Shown here one piece after another: positions 16,956-25,735 of a stretch of DNA of 64,000 nucleotides. A program made the translations under genes and the position numbers. The DNA is from Thermoplasmata archaeon (GTDB taxonomy: Archaea > Thermoplasmatota > Thermoplasmata > RBG-16-68-12 > SOIM01): NCBI GenBank assembly GCA_023140195.1, contig JAGLME010000026.1, positions 33,063 through 97,062 on the forward strand. The letters run 5' to 3'. The first letter of the stretch is position 1; each line of letters starts with the position of its first letter. The notes beneath the pieces were generated by a model. That model worked only from the letters and a program-made list of their open reading frames with translations, did no database searches and was not told the origin of the DNA.

Positions 16956-18080
16956 TTGAGTTCTGAACCCACGACCGAGACAGAAGGCGCTGACGAGTTC
17001 CGCTGTACCTCTTGCGGCGCTGGACTGACCTACAAGCCAGGCACGCTCAAGATGAAGTGCCCTTACTGCGGCTCCGAGAACGAGATACCCAAGGATTTCC
17101 AGCGGATCGAAGAGCAGAAGATCGAAGACCTTCCTGTAATGCCCGCCCTTTCCACAACAGGTTTCGGTGTCCAACAGAGAAGTTTCAAGTGTGAGCGCTG
17201 TGGAGCCATTCAGTCCATCGACCCCAAACTGATCGCCGTCAAATGTGCTTTCTGCGGTTCCGATGCCATTCTTGAGACCCCCAGCAACTCTAAGATGGTT
17301 CGACCTACCGCTCTCGTCCCGTTCGCCATCAACGCCGAGGTCTCAAAGCAGAAGTACCTGGATTGGTTGAAGAAGCTGTGGTTCAGGCCTGGTGATCTGA
17401 AAAGGACGGCCTCCCAGGCTGGAGTTTCAGGAGTCTATGCGCCGTTCTTCACATTCGACGCCCAGGCTGAGTCGGACTGGAGCGGCTGGCGGGGGACGTA
17501 CTACTACACAACTGAGACATACACAGTAACGGTGGACGGAAGGCCACAGACGAGGACAAGGCAGGTCCAACACACTAGATGGAGCTACCGTTCGGGGCAC
17601 CACTCACAGTTCTACAATGACATCCTGGTGAACGCATCCAGAGGCCTTCCGGAGAAGTACCTGAAGAAGATATATCCATTCCATCTAAACGGTTTGATCG
17701 GTTATTCGACCGAGTTCCTGGCCGGATTCAGCGCGGAGGAGTACACAAAGAACCCTGTGAGCCTGTGGTTGACTGCCAGACAGGTGATGGCGAGCTCGGA
17801 GAGGAATGCGTGCTCGAGGGAACTTAACGGTGATACCCAAAGGGGTCTGCACGTCAATACACAGCTCAACGATCCCAAGTGGAAGCACATCTTGTTGCCC
17901 GTTTTTGTCTCAAGCTACCTGTATCGCGGAAAGAGGTACAACTTCCTGGTGAACGGACAGACCGGCGAGGTGCAAGGTGAGGCTCCGTTGAGCTGGGCGA
18001 AGATCGGTGGATTGATTGCGGCGGTCGCTGGGATCATCGGTGGTGTGGTGCTTTTGGGACGATACTTGGGGTGGTTTTAA
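16956..18080 (+). CDS. TFIIB-type zinc-ribbon membrane protein (YdjG-like)
   Basis: 374 aa. Two N-terminal zinc ribbons (CTSCGAGL...CPYCGSEN, then CERCGAIQ...CAFCGSD), a middle domain of beta strands rich in aromatic residues (SDWSGWRGTYYYTTETYTV), and a C-terminal hydrophobic helix (IGGLIAAVAGIIGGVVLLG). The family is often mislabelled as helicase or primosomal protein; it is tied by neighbourhood to SPFH proteins. The start is TTG at 16956, about 25 bp after a TTATTCTATC TATA-like box, so probably leaderless. Confidence 0.82.
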   Translation: MSSEPTTETEGADEFRCTSCGAGLTYKPGTLKMKCPYCGSENEIPKDFQRIEEQKIEDLPVMPALSTTGFGVQQRSFKCERCGAIQSIDPKLIAVKCAFCGSDAILETPSNSKMVRPTALVPFAINAEVSKQKYLDWLKKLWFRPGDLKRTASQAGVSGVYAPFFTFDAQAESDWSGWRGTYYYTTETYTVTVDGRPQTRTRQVQHTRWSYRSGHHSQFYNDILVNASRGLPEKYLKKIYPFHLNGLIGYSTEFLAGFSAEEYTKNPVSLWLTARQVMASSERNACSRELNGDTQRGLHVNTQLNDPKWKHILLPVFVSSYLYRGKRYNFLVNGQTGEVQGEAPLSWAKIGGLIAAVAGIIGGVVLLGRYLGWF

Positions 18081-18221
18081 GAGACTGGCACCCAAAGGCA
18101 CTTCATTTCCAATATCCATTTTTTGTACTAGAACGTGTCCATTCTCATGATAGTCAAGCTCTCAGTGCGTACACAATTCCTATTAAGAATCGCCGATTTA
18201 GTCGTATTGAGGGACATTAGG

Positions 18222-20789
18222 ATGAGAAGAGGGAGGAGAACCATAGTCGTGGTGTGCCTGCTCATTGCCGGTCTTGTCACTGGAATCGTGAACACAGTAA
18301 GTGAAGAGGCGTCAGCCTACACTCCGCATGCTCCAATTGATATAATGAGCGATGGAGAATTCACCGGTGCGAATGGTGTGACTGGTGGAAGTGGATCCTC
18401 CTCGGATCCTTACATCATCGAGGGATGGGAGATCACCGCAGACACTGCTAATGGCATCAGATTGTTCACTACGAGCGCTTGGGTCATCATCCGCAACATC
18501 TATGTGTACGGCGGGAACACCTCCTATGATGGAATTAGGCTTTGGGGATCCCTTAATGTCCGGATTGAGAACTGCACAATTTCGACCAGCCTCCACGGTA
18601 TCCGCCTCGATTTCTCAACTGCCGAAATAGTCAACAATACCATCACATCGAACTACGAGGACGGCATCTGGTTCGATACCGGAGGAGGTTTGGTCGTCGG
18701 AAACAACATTTCCTCAAACACTGAACATGGCATCAATTTCCAGAATGGCGGTTCAGTGCGCGTCACTGGTAACAACATTTTCTCGAACGGCAAAGACGGT
18801 CTCCGCTTTTGGGAAGCTGTTGATTCCACAGCAAGTGACAACAACATATTCCTGAATGGTATTATTGGCATCGGCGTGGGTAACTCGGAAAACATAACTG
18901 TTGTTGCCAACAATTTGTCCTCAAATCAGTACTGCATTTGGCCGACGACCTCCATGGATGTAAGGATCATTGGAAACAATTGCTCGAATCACTTCTCATC
19001 GATGCGCATCGACACGTCTTCTCACTTGACAGTGATGGGCAACAACTTCTCGAACAACTCGGGCGGCATCAATACCGGACAATCTGACAATGTGGTCATC
19101 GTTGGCAACAACTTCACAAACTCCAGCGGGGTAAGCCTTGATGACGATTCCAACAGATTCGTGGTCATGGACAATCTTTTCACAGGCAATGGTCGCATCG
19201 ACTCCCACCGCAGCCGAGACACCATGATTATTGGCAACACTCTCTCGGACTTCCTCGGGGACATTTACATCTATGACTGTGACAACTTCACTATCAGTGG
19301 AAACACTCTATTGTATGAAGATGCAGGTATTCGACTTGAAAACTCACATAACATCACTGTCCAAAACAACACATTCGCAGGATACGGCATATCAATTCGC
19401 GGGGATTGGATTTGGCACTGGAATACTCATGTCATAGACACGAGCAACACCGTAGATGGCGACCCCGTCGTCTACTGGAAGAACGTCACTGGAGGGGTAG
19501 TTCCCCTGGGTGCTGCTCAGGCCATACTTGCCAATTCCTCTGGAGCGGTTGTGGAGAACCTGGATATCACAGATGTCCACAGCGGAGTTCAAATCGGATT
19601 CTCATCAAACAACATTGTGGCAAACAACACGATTTCAAACACTTATTTCGGAGCCTATGTTTATAAGTCAGATGACAACACCATCAACAACAATACCGTC
19701 CTTTCAGACACCTACGATGTTTACTTGGAAATCTCAGCCAACAATGCCATCTACCACAACAATTTCATTGACATGAGCCCCTATCCATATGACGACACAG
19801 ATTTGAACCAATGGGACGACGACTATCCTTCTGGTGGGAATTACTGGTCCGATTATGCTGGAGTGGACGACTGTAGTGGTCCTAACCAGGATGTATGTCC
19901 AGATCCAGATGGGATCGGAGACACACCCTACCTCATCGATTTCGACAGCCAGGACCGCTATCCGCTCATGTCTCCCCATGGGACTCTTCTTCTCAGTCCT
20001 CCTTCTCGTATCCAAGCTGTTCTTAGTGGGCGGAACCTTGAGAATGTCTCCCTGACCTGGACCCTGTCACTCGACGACGGCTCCGGTTTCAATACTGTTG
20101 TCGGTTACAGGATCTACAGAAACATGACGTTTGACCCAAATGGATTGGGCTATGGCTTGCATGCGTCTCTCTCCAATGGCGTCGGCCAGTTTGATGATTT
20201 CTCTGTTGGTGAAGGCGATTCGAACGACTACTTCTACCAAGTTTGCTCCTTTGACATTGGCAACAACGAGACATGCGCTCCGAGCCAAGCGGGGAAGTTC
20301 ACCCGCCCGCTGACCAAGGGCTTGAATCTTGTGTCGATTCCATTGGTCCAGGTGGACGAATCAACAGAAGAAGTTCTTCAGACGGTCAGTTTTGACAAGG
20401 CATGGACCTATGGTTCCTCCTCAAAGTTCTGGAAGTCCTATATGCCTTTCAAAACTTACAAAGGAGATCTGATGACTATTGATCGCAGACTTGGTGTCTG
20501 GGTAAGTGTTCTCGAAGACTCAAACCTGACAGTTGCTGGAACAGTACCCATGCTGACCGCAATACAGCTTCGCGCGGGCTGGAACCTTATTGGTTACCCA
20601 TCATTCAACACAGCTCTTACTGTAGGGGAGTTGAGGACGGCAACAGGAGCAACCAGCGTTGAAGGATTCGATCCAAACGCTAATCCTTACTTCCTGAGAC
20701 CTTTTACTGACATGGAGATCTTGGTGACTGGGTTTAGCTACTGGCTCCTTCTGGATGCTGACATTCTATGGACAATCACAAATACATAG
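18222..20789 (+). CDS. Secreted parallel beta-helix (NosD/PbH1) protein with Fn3 and conserved C-terminal module
   Basis: About 855 aa. Signal peptide (VVVCLLIAGLVTGIV), then the AYTPHAPI sequence shared with the paralogue at 27969, then a right-handed beta-helix of many PbH1 turns rich in asparagine (NNI, NNF, NNT ladders; about residues 60-530). These folds usually bind or cut polysaccharides. A DDDYPSGGNYWSDY segment closes the helix, as in NosD proteins. A fibronectin-like domain (about 590-690) and the C-terminal module (about 696-855; NLVSIPLV ... GWNLIGYPSF) follow. There is no membrane anchor. The ATG at 18222 gives a proper signal peptide; an earlier ATG would add 29 residues. Confidence 0.82.
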   Translation: MRRGRRTIVVVCLLIAGLVTGIVNTVSEEASAYTPHAPIDIMSDGEFTGANGVTGGSGSSSDPYIIEGWEITADTANGIRLFTTSAWVIIRNIYVYGGNTSYDGIRLWGSLNVRIENCTISTSLHGIRLDFSTAEIVNNTITSNYEDGIWFDTGGGLVVGNNISSNTEHGINFQNGGSVRVTGNNIFSNGKDGLRFWEAVDSTASDNNIFLNGIIGIGVGNSENITVVANNLSSNQYCIWPTTSMDVRIIGNNCSNHFSSMRIDTSSHLTVMGNNFSNNSGGINTGQSDNVVIVGNNFTNSSGVSLDDDSNRFVVMDNLFTGNGRIDSHRSRDTMIIGNTLSDFLGDIYIYDCDNFTISGNTLLYEDAGIRLENSHNITVQNNTFAGYGISIRGDWIWHWNTHVIDTSNTVDGDPVVYWKNVTGGVVPLGAAQAILANSSGAVVENLDITDVHSGVQIGFSSNNIVANNTISNTYFGAYVYKSDDNTINNNTVLSDTYDVYLEISANNAIYHNNFIDMSPYPYDDTDLNQWDDDYPSGGNYWSDYAGVDDCSGPNQDVCPDPDGIGDTPYLIDFDSQDRYPLMSPHGTLLLSPPSRIQAVLSGRNLENVSLTWTLSLDDGSGFNTVVGYRIYRNMTFDPNGLGYGLHASLSNGVGQFDDFSVGEGDSNDYFYQVCSFDIGNNETCAPSQAGKFTRPLTKGLNLVSIPLVQVDESTEEVLQTVSFDKAWTYGSSSKFWKSYMPFKTYKGDLMTIDRRLGVWVSVLEDSNLTVAGTVPMLTAIQLRAGWNLIGYPSFNTALTVGELRTATGATSVEGFDPNANPYFLRPFTDMEILVTGFSYWLLLDADILWTITNT

Positions 20790-20880
20790 AATCGATGAAC
20801 ACATCCACCGCTCGATAATTCTCCGATCCTCGAGCCTAAATGGACAAACTTGAAATATCAAGGACGCAAAACAAGTTCCA

Positions 20881-21027
20881 ATGCCTGAATGTCCTTTCTG
20901 CCAAGAGGAACTGACCGAAAAGAAGGGGGATGACTGGATCTGTGGAGGATGCGGCGAGGTCGTACCAGCTGAGCATGTCAAGAGGCACAACCCGCAATGT
21001 TTTGACACGTTCAACAAGGGTAGATGA
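20881..21027 (+). CDS. 48-aa zinc-finger protein
   Basis: A short reading frame with two CxxC pairs (CPFC at residues 4-7 and CGGC at 21-24), followed by H-x(3)-H-x(3)-C (HVKRHNPQC). It would hold one or two zinc ions. The codons fit the local pattern and a TATA-like AAATATC lies about 25 bp upstream (near 20850-20857), so it looks real despite its size. Possibly a nucleic-acid-binding or regulatory microprotein; no known name. Confidence 0.6.
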   Translation: MPECPFCQEELTEKKGDDWICGGCGEVVPAEHVKRHNPQCFDTFNKGR

Positions 21028-21182
21028 GCTCCAAGCTCATTACAGCGATTCCTCACACGTTAGGTCCACCTCTGCGTCTGGAAGCCACCAACGCAATTGA
21101 CCCTGCCATTGTCGAATCTCGATTGCTATCCTTATTTATTCCTAAAGCACTTATGTAACGTACTCTTCACGGTGTCATAACA

Positions 21183-22352
21183 ATGAAGAAGAAGAGGTTC
21201 CAGTCAGCCAATCTGCTCGCTGCCACCTTCATGGGAACGATGGACAGCAACGCCATGGTACCTGTGATCGCACTGTATGCGGTCTACTTGGGCGCCACCG
21301 ATGAGCTGTTCATAGGAATCATAGTCGCCATGTACTCCATCATCCACATTCCGGCCAACATAATCTTCGGACGCCTCGCAGACAAGATCGGGCTCAGGAA
21401 TCCCTTCATTATCGGCCTCACCTGGGACGCTGTGAGTGTTTTCCTTTACTCAATGGCCGCAGATCCATTTCAACTACTTCTCGTCAGGATGTCCCACGGC
21501 CTTGGCGGAGGTTTCGTCGGCCCCTCTTCAATGGGCATCGCTTCAAGAATGGCTCCCGAGGAGAGGAAAGGCAGGATGATGGCCAAGTACGGCATGGCTC
21601 TGGCTCTCTCGGTGATCGTGGGCTTCGCCATCGGTGGAATGGTCATTGGAAGGTTCGGATACCAAGCCTTCTTCTACGTCCTGTCAGCCATGTTGTTCGT
21701 CGCCATTGTTTTCGCGGTTCGGGTGAAGGAACCCGAGGGCTTCCAGCGGGTGAAGTCGAGGTTCAGTGAGGATATGCGGGATTTCATTGCTCTGCTCAAG
21801 CGCAAAGCGGTCCTCCTGTCATATTCCTCCATATTCAGCCTCTATTTCGTCATGGGCGCCTTCACGGTACTGGTCCCCCTATATATGGGGAGCTTAGGGA
21901 TGGGCACTACCGATGTTGTCATTGCCTTCTCTACCTTCGCCATCCTGTCTGTGGTGATCCACTATCCCAGCGGTATCCTGTGTGACAAGATTGGTGCGAA
22001 GGTCCCGGCACTGGCGGGGCTCATCGCCATCACCATCGCAATGCTCATGATCCCGTATTTCAACACCCTGCTCACGCTTCTTCCAGTGATGGCCATCTTC
22101 GGTCTCGGGCATGGACTGGTCTTTCCATCTTCCTCGACCATGATCGTTCGCGGAACAAAGAAAGAGGTCCGCGGTATGGCATCCGGTGTCTTCTACGCTC
22201 TTCTGGTCGCCGGTGTTGCTGTCGGCGCACCCATCGCTGGCTTCATTTCCGGTGTATCATCTTATGGATTGGGTATGCAGTCAGCGGCGATTGTCTCAAT
22301 CATGGGGGCGGTCCTACTGATCGCACTCAGGAAAACAGAAATGAGCTGTTAG
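21183..22352 (+). CDS. Major facilitator superfamily transporter
   Basis: 389 aa with about 12 hydrophobic segments and the MFS loop motif between helices 2 and 3 (FGRLADKIGLRNPF), repeated in weaker form in the second half (SGILCDKIGAKVPA). Probably a proton-coupled exporter or importer; the substrate cannot be predicted. A TATA-like CTTATTTATT lies about 50 bp before the ATG. Stands alone on the plus strand. Confidence 0.88.
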   Translation: MKKKRFQSANLLAATFMGTMDSNAMVPVIALYAVYLGATDELFIGIIVAMYSIIHIPANIIFGRLADKIGLRNPFIIGLTWDAVSVFLYSMAADPFQLLLVRMSHGLGGGFVGPSSMGIASRMAPEERKGRMMAKYGMALALSVIVGFAIGGMVIGRFGYQAFFYVLSAMLFVAIVFAVRVKEPEGFQRVKSRFSEDMRDFIALLKRKAVLLSYSSIFSLYFVMGAFTVLVPLYMGSLGMGTTDVVIAFSTFAILSVVIHYPSGILCDKIGAKVPALAGLIAITIAMLMIPYFNTLLTLLPVMAIFGLGHGLVFPSSSTMIVRGTKKEVRGMASGVFYALLVAGVAVGAPIAGFISGVSSYGLGMQSAAIVSIMGAVLLIALRKTEMSC

Positions 22353-22388
22353 TCCACATCCACTCCATACTCACGCAAAGCGGTGAAG

Positions 22389-22409
22389 CAAGAGCTCTGG
22401 ACGCTCTTG
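22389..22409. terminator. Hairpin between convergent genes
   Basis: CAAGAGC and GCTCTTG form a perfect 7 bp stem with a 7-base loop in the 86 bp gap between the MFS gene and the convergent gene at 22439. It may help end transcription in one or both directions; there is no clear T-run after it, so this is tentative. Confidence 0.3.
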
Positions 22410-22438
22410 GGGACCTTTACGCGAGAGAGCATGCCTTT

Positions 22439-22900
22439 CTATGCATGTATTGGTGTCGTGTCCACAATATCGCCACTCAATTCAAAGATCAGGTAGAAAA
22501 CATAGGTCGACTCAGACTCCAAACCGACTAGGTAGAATTCATCCCCTGAGTCCAATCTCCCCTTTTTATTGTTGTCATCGAAGAAGATGGAGACATCACT
22601 CTGATGGGCCACAAATCCGTCTTGCAGGTCGGTAATCGGGATTTCCGTGATATTGTCCATTCGCAACATCACGCTGAAATGAACGACATCATCATACTTA
22701 GCATCACAAGTGTTGTCAAGATCATGTACTGCTATCTTCCAAGCACCCTCTTCAATCTCCACCGGGTCGGATAGACTCGCATAAACCTCCAGCCTGCACC
22801 CAGTTGTCATCCCTAGTGTCATTATGTAGATGAGATATGCCATTACCAACACTATTATGGCAAGTGTCCCGACCACCAGCCCCCATTTCTTCTTCTCCAT
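22439..22900 (-). CDS. Membrane-anchored extracellular protein, unknown
   Basis: 153 aa with one N-terminal hydrophobic helix (residues 7-29, LVVGTLAIIVLVMAYLIYIM) after a basic MEKKK start, and an outer domain of about 120 residues rich in acidic and aromatic strands. Two cysteines could pair. FFDDNNKKGRLDSGDEFYL resembles the loop of archaeal pilin-like or DUF1628-like proteins, but I cannot assign it. It starts 42 bp downstream of the next membrane gene on the same strand. Confidence 0.6.
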   Translation of the reverse strand: MEKKKWGLVVGTLAIIVLVMAYLIYIMTLGMTTGCRLEVYASLSDPVEIEEGAWKIAVHDLDNTCDAKYDDVVHFSVMLRMDNITEIPITDLQDGFVAHQSDVSIFFDDNNKKGRLDSGDEFYLVGLESESTYVFYLIFELSGDIVDTTPIHA

Positions 22901-22942
22901 TATGGATGCCTTCAGAATGATGAATACTTAATCCTTCCGTCC

Positions 22943-23689
22943 TCATGCAAACCAAATCAAAGTCGATGCCAAGTTTCTTCTCCCCTTTTCTGTTTCTTGT
23001 GGCTCGTCATCCGTTTTGGCCTCTGCCCTTTTCTTGATGTATGTCATGCTCACGTAGAAACCCACTGACAGCAGTATGATCCCGATCGTGTCGAAGGCGT
23101 AGAAGAACCTGTTGTCCCCCGCTCTTGCCATGGCACCTCCTATCGTCGGAAGGAACGCACCCAATCCAATGAACAGATTATACCATCTCGACCTGTCCTT
23201 CCAGAAGCTGTAAAGGGCTATTCCGATCAAGAGGATCCCTCCGGGCACCGTCAATAACGGGGTCAAGTATCGGGTGGGGTGTGTCATGGCCCCGCCAGCT
23301 CCTCCTTCAATGTTCTCGTAGCCATCCGTTAGAAGGCTCTCGTCAATTGACGCAGTGAGCCCAAAACCAAGGAGGACGACGGAGATCACGATGACATAAG
23401 CAGTGAAGTATGTGGCCCAGGGTTTGCCAGCAAGCAAGCTGAGGGACCCTGCGCCCATGAAACCGACGGTGACCGCCGCCAGGGCGTAGAACAGCTTGTA
23501 CATCCATACGTTTCCTCCCAGTAGCTCCTCCGCCGATAGGAACTCGAAGACCATCAAAATGAACCACAATGTTACTCCAACGGACCAAAGCAGTTGGTGA
23601 GTCTTCCTTCTTTCCAAGTACTGCTTAAGCAGGAGGACCATGAAGATGCCTGACGCAATGGCCCCGATCAATGGGATGTAGTTTATCAT
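22943..23689 (-). CDS. Seven-helix membrane protein, unknown
   Basis: 248 aa with about seven hydrophobic segments and a charged C-terminal tail (KKRAEAKTDDEPQETEKGRR). No family motif recognised. The paired arrangement with the downstream membrane-anchored protein suggests co-expression. The ATG at 23689 immediately precedes the first helix. Confidence 0.6.
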   Translation of the reverse strand: MINYIPLIGAIASGIFMVLLLKQYLERRKTHQLLWSVGVTLWFILMVFEFLSAEELLGGNVWMYKLFYALAAVTVGFMGAGSLSLLAGKPWATYFTAYVIVISVVLLGFGLTASIDESLLTDGYENIEGGAGGAMTHPTRYLTPLLTVPGGILLIGIALYSFWKDRSRWYNLFIGLGAFLPTIGGAMARAGDNRFFYAFDTIGIILLSVGFYVSMTYIKKRAEAKTDDEPQETEKGRRNLASTLIWFA

Positions 23690-23808
23690 GTCATCGCCCC
23701 TGATCCAGCTGTGGGGAAGAACAAGCCGAACTCGTCCCCTTCCTCGAACTACTGACCTGAGGCATTCAGTATTATGGTGTGATATAATACGTTTGCGTGT
23801 CGGACCGA

Positions 23809-24324
23809 TTACTTCACGTAATCCTCGTCCAAGTCATACCAACCCTTCCAGTTTCCAATGACCTGATCGAAGTTGAGGCATCCTCTCCTGTACGACAACT
23901 CCTCCTTCTTGTACAGACCTCTGGCGCGCAGATCATCTAGGAACTTCTTCCTTCTCCTCTCCCTCTCCTCGATGCTCTGGGTGTAGATGAGGATGACCCC
24001 CTCCTCCTTGATGTCCTCGTCTGGGTGTCCCTCTTCCGGGATGCTGGTCATCAACTCTCTCGGCACTTCCATCTTGAAGTTCGACCATTTGCCGTGAAGC
24101 GTGTGGTCCTTCTTGCCCTCTTCCAGGAAATAATCCTTGACGGCATCTAGATCGGTGCAGTTGCTGTAGAAGATCTCCAGTTTCCAGCAATTGATGCAGT
24201 GCTTGTTGGGCTTCTGGTTCTTATCGAGCAGTTCATAGCACTCTTCACACTTTGCCGGAGGCCATCCATCTCCATATCCGAAGAACTGCCAGTATTCGTT
24301 CTTAAAAGTGTACGGTCTTCTCAT
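23809..24324 (-). CDS. Conserved-looking cysteine protein, unknown
   Basis: 171 aa. The N-terminal third has two CxxC pairs (CEECYELL and HCINCWK) that could make a zinc knuckle; the rest is rich in charged and aromatic residues (GNWKGWYDLDEDY at the end). No membrane segment or signal. I do not recognise the family; protein-protein or RNA contact is possible but unsupported. Confidence 0.6.
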   Translation of the reverse strand: MRRPYTFKNEYWQFFGYGDGWPPAKCEECYELLDKNQKPNKHCINCWKLEIFYSNCTDLDAVKDYFLEEGKKDHTLHGKWSNFKMEVPRELMTSIPEEGHPDEDIKEEGVILIYTQSIEERERRRKKFLDDLRARGLYKKEELSYRRGCLNFDQVIGNWKGWYDLDEDYVK

Positions 24325-24391
24325 TCGGGTTCCTGCAGTGGTATTCTATTCAGGTTTTGTTTATATGGTTGATGGAAATCAGTTTGCCGAT

Positions 24392-25174
24392 CTATTGTTC
24401 CAGCTTCAGGTTTTTGAGGCTCTCATAGCTCTCAATCACGACTTCTTCTGAACCAGCCAGGGCTTTGCATGTTGACCATAGACCCGTTGCTGTTGCTCGA
24501 ATTTCATCGATGCCGCGTGCCAATGTCAACTTCTTCAATAGTAAATGAAAATCGGATGGAAGCACTGAAAAGGACTTACTCTCCTCGCTCATTCGAGCGT
24601 CTGCCCGGTAGTAATAGCGCCCATTCACTAGAGCAACGAATTTGGCCGCCTCATCACACATTCCAGATGCAGACTGAACGGCGCGTATTTCATCCTCCTC
24701 ATCGCAGGCGTTCAGGACCTTGTGAAAGCTCTCTCTAATCCAAAGGAGAGAATGTCCTGCTGCCCTCTGAAATGTCGAATCCGGGAGATTGTCGACTCTC
24801 TTTCTGAATACGGACGCTAATGCCTGTGCGCTTTCCTTGTCACCGAGTATTATTCTTGGGTTTAGGAAGTAAGCAACCTCGATTGGCCAGTATGGCCCAA
24901 CAGCCACCACCGCTTCCTCAGTTTCGTTCTTTGCACGGAACTCGATTTGGACTTGGAGGTCTTTGTACATGAACTCGCGATACCCATCTGAAGACATCCC
25001 GGGAATTCTTATCTTCTCCTTCGTGACGAAGACGACTTCGAGATCAGAAAGTTCTGTGTCCTCCCCACGCGCCACTGATCCCGACAAGAATCCGTAAAGA
25101 ATGTCCTTTCCGAACTTCTCCCCGAGTATTCTTCCAATCTCTTCAGCGACCTTCACTTTGGATTCATGGTCCAT
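24392..25174 (-). CDS. Nucleotidyltransferase related to kanamycin nucleotidyltransferase
   Basis: 260 aa. Pol-beta superfamily active-site pattern GSVARGEDTELSDLEVVFV (GS, then D/E pair as SDLE, as in kanamycin nucleotidyltransferase) near residue 33, followed by QVQIEFRAKNE, which could supply the third carboxylate, and a helical C-terminal domain. Known relatives transfer AMP to aminoglycosides, but archaeal members may modify other small molecules. No neighbouring resistance genes. The ATG at 25174 places the motif at the usual distance. Confidence 0.75.
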   Translation of the reverse strand: MDHESKVKVAEEIGRILGEKFGKDILYGFLSGSVARGEDTELSDLEVVFVTKEKIRIPGMSSDGYREFMYKDLQVQIEFRAKNETEEAVVAVGPYWPIEVAYFLNPRIILGDKESAQALASVFRKRVDNLPDSTFQRAAGHSLLWIRESFHKVLNACDEEDEIRAVQSASGMCDEAAKFVALVNGRYYYRADARMSEESKSFSVLPSDFHLLLKKLTLARGIDEIRATATGLWSTCKALAGSEEVVIESYESLKNLKLEQ

Positions 25175-25383
25175 TGCTCAAGGAAGCGGGTCAGCAGTAC
25201 AAAAGCATTCCGAGGTCAGCAACCAATGCAGTCAATATGGCTTCCGCTCTCCTCATCGAATTTCACCAAATTCCTCTCGGACAAAAGAAGTTAAATGAAG
25301 GAATCCCAAAGGGTCCTAAATCCCTTCCCAGCCGTCATTGGTCGAAGTTCTGTTATGATTCTTGTCTTTTCAGAGGTTCGCCA

Positions 25384-25665
25384 CTAGAAGCGACGTCCGC
25401 CGCCTCCGCCTCCACCTCTCTCGGTGCGAGGTCGAGCTTCGTTGACCTTGATGTTCCTTCCTTTCATCTCCTGGCCATCCATCTCTGTCATCGCTTTCTT
25501 GGCTTCCTCTTCTCCGGACATCTCGACGAATCCGAATCCTCTCGATGCTCCAGTGAATCTGTCCGTGATGATTTTGCACGACGAAACTTCGCCGAAGGCC
25601 TCAAAAGCCTCCTTCAGTTCGGTCTCGGTGACCTCACGGTCCAGATTTCCTACGTAGATGTTCAT
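25384..25665 (-). CDS. Glycine-tailed RRM RNA-binding protein
   Basis: 93 aa: one RNA recognition motif with RNP2 IYVGNL at residues 3-8 and RNP1 RGFGFVEM at 42-49, then a short Gly/Arg-rich tail (RTERGGGGGGGRRF). This is the layout of bacterial (cyanobacterial Rbp-type) and plant glycine-rich proteins, which act in RNA chaperoning and cold response. RRM proteins are scarce in archaea, so transfer from bacteria is likely. The start at 25665 has GGAGAT 8 nt upstream; a TTG two codons earlier is less likely. Confidence 0.9.
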   Translation of the reverse strand: MNIYVGNLDREVTETELKEAFEAFGEVSSCKIITDRFTGASRGFGFVEMSGEEEAKKAMTEMDGQEMKGRNIKVNEARPRTERGGGGGGGRRF

Positions 25666-25735
25666 TAACAATCTCCTATGGTGTCTGGTTTAAAGCGTTT
25701 TTGTATAAGTATCTTCGCTTAGTGCCCCAAGAACC

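Noticed and set aside
16956..18080. Annotation as primosomal helicase or RNA polymerase subunit
   Set aside because: The zinc ribbons invite this label, but there is no helicase core, and the protein ends in a membrane helix. Neighbourhood points to the SPFH-linked family.
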